Origin: Actinernus sp. WN-2022
Lineage: Eukaryota > Cnidaria > Anthozoa > Actiniaria > Actinernidae
NCBI GenBank assembly: GCA_030867875.1
Contig: JAOWCC010000091.1
Coordinates: forward strand, 124,001-188,000
Direction: 5' to 3'
DNA: 64,000 nucleotides
Below are positions 55,930-64,000 of this stretch, in pieces; the first letter of the stretch is position 1; each line of letters starts with the position of its first letter. Below the pieces are notes generated by a model. It made no database searches. It was given only the letters and a program-made list of their open reading frames with translations, and was not told the DNA's origin. The position numbers were made by a program, and so were the translations under genes.

Positions 55930-57567
55930 ACATTATTACTCGGGCTGCCTGTGGCAGCGCCGAGTCTTAAAAATGCAAGTCGTAATTATTACTCGGGCTG
56001 CCTGTGGCAGCGCCGAGTCTTAAATGCAAGTCGTCTTTTTTTTTTTTTTTATTCTGTGCAAACAAGTCTTCTGCGCATGCGTTAAAGGTCAAATTCACAC
56101 CAATCAGATTGCACTGTGCTGGTCACGCAACAATCGCCAGGTTAATTTATTTACATAATTGAATACAGTAAATAAAAATGGTGGATTCGATCCGCGAGCA
56201 AATCTCTCTCAAATTTGGAGTCCCATCTCTCAAATGTAAGCAGTTTAAATGTTTTATTTTAACTTCACTCGTGCGAAAGCCTTCCAACAGGCTCAGGATA
56301 ATTGCAACTGGCGCTCTTGTCGGAGCCGAAGGACCGCGTTTTTTTACCCAGATGGCCTGTGATTTTATATACGACACGACGCCGGACCTGAAGAGTGAAG
56401 GACTCAAAGATCCACACATATCGAATTGGAATTTAGCGTTTTTCCTTTCTGCTGAAACCAAGGGCTTCTTCGATAGAAAGGACAGATGTTGTGTTTTTCG
56501 GAGGACAAAATATTTCTCGTTTAAGCTTCTCTTTCGGCGCCACGGCTTTGTTATTTGAATCTCTGTGATTGGTATACTCAAAATTATATTATTACTGCAC
56601 AATACCATACAACTGAATAAGAAGTCTTTAAACAAAGCCGAACTCAAACTCAAGAGCAAAGCTGAGAGTGAAAGTGAAACCTGAACAGTGTCTTGTCAGG
56701 TCATGAATTAAGGTACGGTGAGGTTGAAATCATTGCGTGTTTATACAATGTATTTGCATTTCTTTGTCGATTTGTTGACCTCGTGGCGCTGAATAGATTT
56801 GTGCCATCCGTTTGAGGTACGTTTCGTAGGTTTTATGCCTCTCGGTCATAATACATACCAGCGCAAACACCGTGATCTGTAGGCCAACATGCACTAAAAT
56901 AATTCTGAGCGTCTGTCAGAAATACCCAGGAGAAATAAACAGTACTCGCACAGAATATTTTATGATGAGCGAAGCAATATTCAACTGACTCTCAAGGTCA
57001 ACTTAAACAAGAATCCTCTCACGGCCGAGGTTTTCGGTTCGAGAAATTAAAGGCTTCCAACAGTTCCCTTTATAGTCTGTAATATAATGAGCAGATCAGT
57101 TTTGGGAAGGAGGGTATATAACCAACAGGCATTTCAGTTAATAAATACCTGATATGGACGCGAGCTGCGATAAAGAGCCGCAGGGTAGAATGAACAGTAG
57201 AGCTAGAAATATATCATTGATAGCTCCATCATAGGTGGACAGGATACAACTTATAATATGGGACAAATATAAACATATATTTTGAGACACTCTTCTATTA
57301 GTACTCTGAACCTGGAGAACAGTAGACTAAATTGTAAGCGTGCGGTACATGAATAAGTAGAGGTCAACTTCTTTAATTTGCATACACGAGAAATATATAT
57401 ACTAGGGGAGCAGAGAATGCATGTCACCGCGCTACCGGCCACAGCTCCTAAAGACTGCTAAATTCAGCTAATAATTCTTCCCTTCGGTTATTACTAAAAG
57501 GATTTCAAATGAAAGTGTATTTCATCTTCAATCTCATGTGGCCCGAGTGAAAGCCCAGATGGGCTCT
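55930..57567 (+). mobile_element. ACTCGGGC-type element, tandem copy 1
   Basis: The head TTATTACTCGGGCTGCCTGT with GGCAGCGCCGAGTCTTAA is itself duplicated (55937 and 55985). The tail is GGCCCGAGTGAAAGCCCAGA plus TGGGCTCTTGTT at 57540-57571. Contains the ORF at 56178-56558. Confidence 0.65.
56178..56558 (+). CDS. Unrecognised element-encoded frame, copy 1
   Basis: 126 codons: MVDSIREQISLKFGVPSLKC, then TGALVGAEGPRFFTQMACDF, WNLAFFLSAETKGFFDRK. The segment GAxVGAEGPRF recurs in copy 2 (about 57838), which suggests real coding origin. In copy 2 the frame is broken, and a GTAAG follows CTCAAAT in both, so 56178-56236 may be a first exon. No known domain is seen. Confidence 0.35.
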   Translation: MVDSIREQISLKFGVPSLKCKQFKCFILTSLVRKPSNRLRIIATGALVGAEGPRFFTQMACDFIYDTTPDLKSEGLKDPHISNWNLAFFLSAETKGFFDRKDRCCVFRRTKYFSFKLLFRRHGFVI

Positions 57568-59331
57568 TGTTTTTTTTATTCTGTGCAACAAGTCTTCTGC
57601 GCATGCGTTAAAGGTCAAATTCACACCAATCAGATTGCACTGTGCTGGTCACGCAACAATCGCCAGGTTAATTTATTTACATAATTGAATACAGTAAAGC
57701 AAGATGGCGGAGGACCCGCGAGGAACTTTCTCTCTAATTGGAGTCTCATCTCTCAAATGTAAGCCAGTTTAATGTTTTATTTAACTTCACTCGTGCGAAA
57801 CCCTTCCAACAGGCTCAGGATATTTCAACTGGCGCTATTGTCGGAGCCGAAGGACCGCGTTTTTTACCCAGATGGCCAGTAATTTTATTATACGACACGT
57901 ACGACGACCTGAAGCCAGTGTAGATCCAGTGTAGGGGCCAGGATCCGGAAAGCTAAAATTCGAAGAAATAGATATTGGAATCTATAAGCCATCGGCTCGC
58001 TGTGCTGCATTTAAAACATCCGAGGAGAACATCTTATTTTGGGTGAAGGCACTTCAAGACCAATATTATGAGTCTCTTAAAAACTGTCAGAGATTTAAAT
58101 TTACCGTAAGTTGGATCAGAGAGTATTGAGATCAAGTTATTTCGTTCCAGCGAGGATATTGACCTAGCGGAAACGGTACAAGCTGTCGAATGATTTTACT
58201 TATAATCATCCACGTCTACTTAACAACAGGAATAGTTATGTGCCAAGGCATGGGCAAAGATTGAGTTTCCTAGATTACAGATGAAAGTAGAGAACTTGAT
58301 GAACGAAGAAACAGAGGTCACGCGCGACATGCTTGATAACATGAACATGTTCAACACTTTATGTTATACTAAGAAAACAAAACAAATTACAGAGCCTGCA
58401 AGTTCACAAGTCAATGAAAAACCCCAAGAGCCTGTAGTTTTGGATCAACATATCCTTGAAACTCCAAAAGCAACATACACATGAGTCAAATTCAAACCGG
58501 AAGAGACGGAATTCTTTAGATTCTTCACGAGGATAAAAATATTTGTTAGCCCGCAATAAGAACTCTCTCGCTGCTTAAACACCTTGATTTGTAACATGGA
58601 GGCTGACCTAACTGATATGCGTAATGAATTCTTACTCTCGTCACATCAGGACACGAATCAAGAAACCAAACTCAGTCATTTGGAAGACAAATTAGTGCAG
58701 CAAGATAATATATACAAGACCGAAATCAAGATGCTGTCATCACGAATATGTTATTGACCTAGAAGTTGAAAATGGCGAGTTGAAAGCGGATATAATAAAG
58801 CTGAGATCCGACTTTCAAACTTTAAAAAAATTATCAAGAATACAAAAAAGAAGACAATGTTCCGAGACTACCCAACCTACTGAAGCTTATCAGTTTGTTC
58901 AAGAGCCATATTTCTTACATGACAACCCGATCCCTATTCATCAGAATACATTTTCTGTGCTAAATGACGAGAGTTTACAATCACCTGACCGACGACCCAC
59001 TACTAAAGAAAGGGACCATGAAGTACGGTAGTACGGTTAATTCTCGGGTTCAAAACAATGAATATATGCCTGCTCAAATGCAGTGTGTTAAACGAATAAG
59101 TAGTGTTTAAATTAAAAGGTCAACATACGAGAAAACAAAAATATTAAATTACATATATACTAGTGGAGCAGAGAATGAAAGTCACCGCGCTACCGGCCAC
59201 TCCTAAAGACTGCTAAATTCAGCTAATAATTTGTCCCTTTGGTTATTACTAAGAGGATTTCAAATGAAAGTGTATTTCATCTTCAATCTAATGTGGCCCG
59301 AGTGAAAGCCCAGATGGGCTCTTGTTATTAT
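57568..59331 (+). mobile_element. ACTCGGGC-type element, tandem copy 2
   Basis: Starts directly at the end of copy 1 without its own head, sharing CAAGTCTTCTGCGCATGCGT and everything after. It ends in the same tail (59296-59329). Unlike copy 1 it keeps an extra coding-like middle: 57952-58105 (FEEIDIGIYKPSARCAAF, ILFWVKALQDQYYESL), 58281-58484 and 58780-59031, the last a Lys/Arg/Gln-rich coiled-coil-like frame. Copy 1 therefore lost, or copy 2 gained, about 200 bases plus sequence differences. Confidence 0.6.
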
Positions 59332-59339
59332 TATTTTTG

Positions 59340-59775
59340 TGAATTGAGCGCCGATGACGATTGACTCCTTAGGAAATTTGCACTCCCGTGTCGTGTTTTG
59401 TTACGCTAAGGTGATTTAAATTTTAAGAATGCCGATGTGTACAGGTCCGCAAATGATCCCGGCCCGGGCATGAATGAAAGAAAATTAATGATGTAATGAT
59501 TTTTAACCATTGGCTCAGGCAGGGAGCCCTTAAAACATGTCCATCAAAATCTCCATGACGTCACACTCTCGACCAATCAGAGGGCGAACTCATTAAGATA
59601 TCTGGATTACTGAGGAACTCGGGATTAAGAAAAAAAAAATTATATTTAAATCTTTTTTTTCTTTTTCCAAAGTAAATAATTTCCATTTTCTCCCAACGTA
59701 GAAGGTACTATACCGTTTGTATGACATAGAAACCGAACTTTATGCGAATATTTTGATTTCTAAAACGAATTGAAT
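59340..59775. other. No gene recognised
   Basis: AT-rich sequence with no protein-like frame or repeat terminus. Confidence 0.35.
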
Positions 59776-59789
59776 CCAACGACCAGATT

Positions 59790-60045
59790 CCATGCCATTC
59801 CACACTTTTTCGCGGTATGATTTGTGGTCCCCAATGGGGTCATTAGCGAGCCGGGATAATTCGCGGTCCATTTTTGGGATCATTTGCGGACCTGTACGGA
59901 TCCACTATCCAGCGGAAAAACTCCATGCCATTCCATGTTTTTTTCACGGAATCATTTGCGGTCCCCATTGGGGATCATTTGCGGAGCGGGATAATTTGCG
60001 GTCCATTTTAGGGATCATTTGCGGTCCATTTTAGGGATCATTTGC
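59790..60045 (+). repeat. Tandem/dispersed GGGATCATTTGCGGTCC repeats
   Basis: Two ~145-bp units beginning CCATGCCATTCCA, each carrying GGGATAATT(C/T)GCGGTCC and GGGATCATTTGCGG words. The last word is then repeated in 22-bp steps up to the following MITE. Confidence 0.75.
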
Positions 60046-60046
60046 G

Positions 60047-60258
60047 GGTGCCGTTTCACAAAGCTCTCATAACTTACGAGTACTCGTAACTCGATACAAA
60101 CGGTGGCGGTATAGAAAGGAAAATCAATTCTAAAAGCAGAAAACGCGCCACAAAGTTTTCTTTTATCTTAGTTAGGCTTTTTGATTGAGTTAAATTACTT
60201 TTCTTTAATTTTTCTTCGAGATTATTCTCGAGATACGAGAGCTTTGTGAAACGGCACC
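60047..60258. mobile_element. MITE, GGTGCCGTTTCACAAAGCTC ends
   Basis: Perfect 22-bp terminal inverted repeats (GGTGCCGTTTCACAAAGCTC, then TC), with ACGAGTACTCGTAACTCG inside. Non-coding; inserted at the end of the GCGG repeat block. Confidence 0.8.
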
Positions 60259-60697
60259 GAGCTCAGCTGTACAGTACCCTCTTCCGAATCCCTCCCCTCC
60301 AGCGAGGGGCAACGAAATAACTTCAGTCACACACAATGGTCTCTGATTTCTTTATTTTACATTTTCGAAACTTTGTGCACTGTCTTGGTTTCTAGTATTC
60401 TTGGATTGCAATCATTCCTAAGGGAATGCAATCACAAAAGCGTAGCGGCCATCTTGATTCGTAGGAACAAAAGAAGCAAATGTGGTTTCTTTTGTTCCTA
60501 CCAACCAACACGGCCGCCAGTGTAACCCACCAATTAAGGGCTAATGCTAATTAAGATACGAATCAAGGCTGGGTAACTGGCCAACTACTAATGATCATTC
60601 ATCGCATCTGAAATGTTATTTACAAAATATTAATAATAGAAAAAGAACACCAAAAACGTTCACTTGGACGAAGTTCGGTTATTATAAGCTCGGTTAA

Positions 60698-60955
60698 AGG
60701 TTCCTCTCAACCAGTGTGCATTGCGCGCCGAAATCCCAGTAACCGCCATTTTGTACAGACCCGAAATTCAGATCTTGCAAAATTCTCACGAAAAACAGGA
60801 ATGAGACTCATTAGGCTTCATATATTACTGCGTAATCTCGCGTGACGTTTGAAAGTCAAACGAATGGCACAGTGCTTCGGACGGCAGATATTTGAAAGTT
60901 TCTGGATAATGACAATAACTGATGCGTGCAATGCACACTGGTTGTGAGAGACCCT
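60698..60955. mobile_element. TTAA-flanked MITE
   Basis: TTAA on both sides (60694-60697 and 60956-60959). Ends AGGTTCCTCTCAACCAGTGT and, reversed, AGGGTCTCTCACAACCAGTG, both continuing to GTGCATTGC. Non-coding. Confidence 0.75.
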
Positions 60956-61139
60956 TTAAAGTGTTCCTAACCCTTCTTGCAATGTTTCTAGCTATGAACC
61001 TATGACAAGTTTTGAATACTTCTGTGAAGACAGTTTTTGTTTAGAGAATACTATTTGTTCTGCGTTTGTTTTAAACTGTGAAAATTATACACTTTTAGTT
61101 GATAAAAACCATTCAGATTATTCAACGCTGTTACTTAAA

Positions 61140-61220
61140 GCAACCTCGTTCCCTGGGGTCTTTACGCGCCTAATCGCCATCTTGGATTAGGCGCGTACAG
61201 ACCCCTGGGAACGAGGTTGC
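61140..61220. mobile_element. 81-bp hairpin MITE
   Basis: GCAACCTCGTTCCCTGGGGT...AGGCGCGTAC: two 36-base arms around GCCATCTT, with only a few mismatches. Non-coding. Confidence 0.8.
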
Positions 61221-61224
61221 GAGT

Positions 61225-62535
61225 GGCAACATTGCTTGAAAACTATGATACCAGAGGGTTACAGTGAGCGAGATTTCGTGCGTTTTGATTACGCCAGTCT
61301 TTCACAGCGTTTAGGTTTTCCTTTCTTCTCAACAATTTGGAATATAAGTATTATGCTATAATAAATCACTTAACGTATAGCTCCTAGGGAACCAGAGAAT
61401 TTCTCGATATTCTTGAGAAATAAAACTCACTCAACAACTTCCCTCGGGACCAATCATTAAGTGTCTATTGTCTAACGTTCCTGTCGCCGCAAACTTACAC
61501 TTGTTCTTTTAAAAGGAAACTAGTTATCCATTTTCAAGTCTCCACTTAGGAAAATAACCCGGGTTTTGGAGGGCAGACACGATCGCCGATTAAAAGGGCT
61601 ATATCACAGTGGGAGGCCTTTATATTTGCAGTCCGGTTTGGACACGATTGTTTTCAGCGATTTTCTTGTGAACTGATGAACCTGATGTGGGTGGTTAAAA
61701 TCAAAGAAAATATGGAAAAAATGACAGACAAACTGGGTATACACATCTTCAAGGAAATTAGTGCGTATCATTGCAGGAATGCAATCACGTGGTTGTACTG
61801 GAGGGGAAAACAATCTTAATTCATACATTTAAAGCACTTCAGTGTAGGAGATCGGTAGTGTTATTAGCAAAACCTGTTTGTAAATGCTATCCACCTCCCA
61901 TCGATCTTTCTAAAAATAGCTTGCCCACCAGCATCCATGGCAACGCCTTTCCCATGGGAATCACGAGCTCAATTCACTATTTCCTGCTAAAGGCCTATTA
62001 ACAGACATCGCATTGACCATACATGCGCCGACAACATCATGACATATAGCCCCTTAAAAGAAAACAAGCGCTCTCCTTTCTTTTCTCTTTCGTTCGATCA
62101 TGATATTCACGCTCTTTAGAAAACGTAAAGTGCACGTGCAGATTCCCGTCAGCTTACCACATCGAGTTCTGTTTGAAAGCTTACAGTGATTAATTTATTT
62201 ATTTTCCCTCTTATTTGTTGCAAGTAGAAACTGAAGCAATAATAAGATCAATAAAGTCAGTTCACTGTCATTAGTTTTCATGAGCTCGCCTCGGTTTATT
62301 TTTCTGAATGTTGAGACGGCATTATTGTCATTTGGAATTGACGGGGAATTAAGTGTCCCTAGCTAGAGTGGATAAATAATTGCTCACTTCTTTTCATTTC
62401 ATTTCGATTAGGATTAGACTACGGGATACCTTGGATAAATAAGGACAAGTAGGAACATTGAAGAATGGCTAATCTGCAGCTGTTACCTTGATGTAGAGAT
62501 ATGAACGAGTGAATAGGCGATTGGCATGATGGCTT
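61225..62535. other. No gene recognised
   Basis: Ordinary AT-rich sequence. The frames near 61600-62000 are not protein-like. Confidence 0.35.
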
Positions 62536-62542
62536 CATTTAA

Positions 62543-63776
62543 AGTGCCCCTGTAACCCCATTTTAGTTTTATTTATTTTCAAAGTCTACATGAAAATTGA
62601 GGACGAAAGAAAAAGAACACAACATCGGTATAATTCCTCGTTTTTAAATCGCGAATAAAGTCTCACGCATTTTGTTTCACGACCGCGGAGTTTGAGGTCT
62701 TGGTCGAGTGACGTGGGATCAGGCAAAAAGCCATCGTTCATTAATACATGCATCAGGAGTTCCGCACTTCCGGTTGGATCACACTGCATTCTGGGTAGGT
62801 AGGCTCATACAACTTCCAGAGCGGCCATATTGGATTTGAGCGCAGTCAACTTGGAAACTTTATTAATCCCGTTCTAAAGCTTAAACATCGACTTAGAACT
62901 CCCAACTGAAGAATCTGTAAAGGTAAGATATTCCGTGTATTAGGTAGTAAGTTTTTGAACTTGCAAAGGAGCAAAAATTGACTGCACTCAAATCCAATAT
63001 GGCCGATCTAGAAGTTGATGACCACTTTTCTGAGCCCACCTACCCAGAATGCAGTGTGATCCAACCGGAAGTCCGGAACTCCTGATGCATGTATACTTGT
63101 TGTAGGTTCTATTGTAGTGGATTCCCGACCTTGCGTCACAAAATGCACGATACCCAAGGCCAATGCTTATAACTAGTCTACTGTGGTACGGTAGAGCCTG
63201 GTTGCTTTTCGCCATTTTTAGCAAACTTATTCAGGTTGTAGACAAGCAGAATGTGGTTTTCGTCATGACACGCGATGATAAAATCAAATAAACATCTTGG
63301 TCCTTGTAGAACTCCCAAAAATATACTTATAGCCCAAATTTTGGAATATTAGATTAATTCCTAACGGATCTGTGTACGACAATTTTACAGTACTTTGTAT
63401 GCGGCCGCCATAGAAAGAAAATACAAATAAAGCTTAATTTCCCATCAAAATCATTGGGTTTCACTTCAAAACTCTTTGAATATTTATCGAGTTAAAAAAT
63501 TGACACAATTACATGGATTTTTATGCCTTCCGGAAAACACGCTGGGTCGTTCTGTCATAAAATTCAAAATTTATTTACTCCGGAACAAACACCCATCGAC
63601 GTGAACATTTCTGTGTAGACTTTTATTCCCGATGTCTAGAATATATACAAAGAACAGCTTTGTAGGACTTATAGTTTAGATTTTAGGTTTTTGATGACGT
63701 CACGTGAAAAACCAAGGATTACTCTAAATATTATAAGAATAAATATGAAGAAATACAAAAATGGGGTTGGGGCACT
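62543..63776. mobile_element. TTAA-flanked element with AGTGCC ends
   Basis: TTAA-AGTGCCCCTGTAACCCCATT at the left and, reversed, TTAA-AGTGCCCCAACCCCATTT at the right. The first six bases and TTAA are shared with the alpha-kinase transposon at 13209-19497. Contains a nested foldback MITE (62743-63093). Non-autonomous. Confidence 0.75.
62743..63093. mobile_element. Foldback MITE nested in the TTAA element
   Basis: CATGCATCAGGAGTTCCGCA with CTTCCGGTTGGATCACACTG and CATTCTGGGTAGG pairs with CCTACCCAGAATGCAGTGTG and CTCCTGATGCATG. The arms are about 110 bp and carry an inner pair CCATATTGGATTTGAG / CTCAAATCCAATATGG. TA stands at both edges. Confidence 0.8.
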
Positions 63777-64000
63777 TTAACTACAACTACAACCATTTCA
63801 AATTCTTTTCTTGTTCAGATTTATCAACTCGTTTGAGAATACAAAGACAAAGGTTTAAATTAGAGGAACAAGATAATCCGTGCAAAGGATTCTGGTAGCT
63901 GTAGTATGTGACGTCATCATTCAGATGTCCTTACTGCAGCATTTAAATCCCAATCGATTCCATAAACCAACCCAAATTTGCAAACCGATTTTCGTAAAAA

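Overview
This is a eukaryotic, AT-rich, intron- and transposon-dense window with no bacterial-style gene packing. The organism is probably an anthozoan cnidarian such as a stony coral. That rests on the cnidarian look of the alpha-kinase, integrase-core and RING/RAG-like transposon proteins and on the many TACATGTA-type words; it is inference, not a search result.

One host gene could be traced: replication protein A 32-kDa subunit (RPA2), minus strand, start codon at 40775 and stop at 1638. Its ten short exons (16, 29, 93, 111, 117, 38, 154, 161, 96 and 85 bases) are spread over 39 kb. The splice phases join cleanly through exon 7. The linker exon and the last junction each carry a one-base frame problem. 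A palindromic E2F-like site lies 49 bases upstream of the ATG. Nearly everything else is transposon sequence in the RPA2 introns or upstream of the gene.

Layout. 2834-5575: Tc1-type TIR element holding a ~110-bp satellite. 3830-4260 and 5760-7674: LINE pieces on the minus strand. 8910-11202: TA-flanked element, itself hit by a 9-bp-TSD element (9568-10806) that carries the first exon of a RecQ-like helicase. 12420-12920: trinucleotide-rich minisatellite beside the 38-base RPA2 exon. 13209-19497: TTAA-flanked DNA transposon with ~450-bp TIRs, a shredded integrase-core transposase and an almost complete alpha-kinase gene on the other strand.

21401-34336 is a nest inside RPA2 intron 3. A ~0.93-kb 9-bp-TSD element contains a Ty3-type LTR retrotransposon (TSD GTTGG). 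Its 5' LTR is split by a 5.9-kb CAC...GTG element with AATA duplications and a RING, RAG1-N-terminus-like gene. The pol gene is further broken by a LINE and a Tc1-type MITE. 34769-35848: element with a TTF-type zinc-finger (ZNF862-like) exon. 36957-37142: tRNA-derived SINE. 37792-38592: TIR element with TGTAACGTCCGTGAC repeats.

41470-55305, upstream of RPA2, is a 13.8-kb inverted-repeat element with near-perfect 9-bp flanking repeats. Its two arms act as empty-site controls for each other's insertions: a foldback element in the left arm, a LINE in the right. 55610-59331 holds a LINE tail and two head-to-tail copies of an unclassified element. 59780-63780 holds several MITEs. No rRNA, CRISPR or prokaryotic operon is present.
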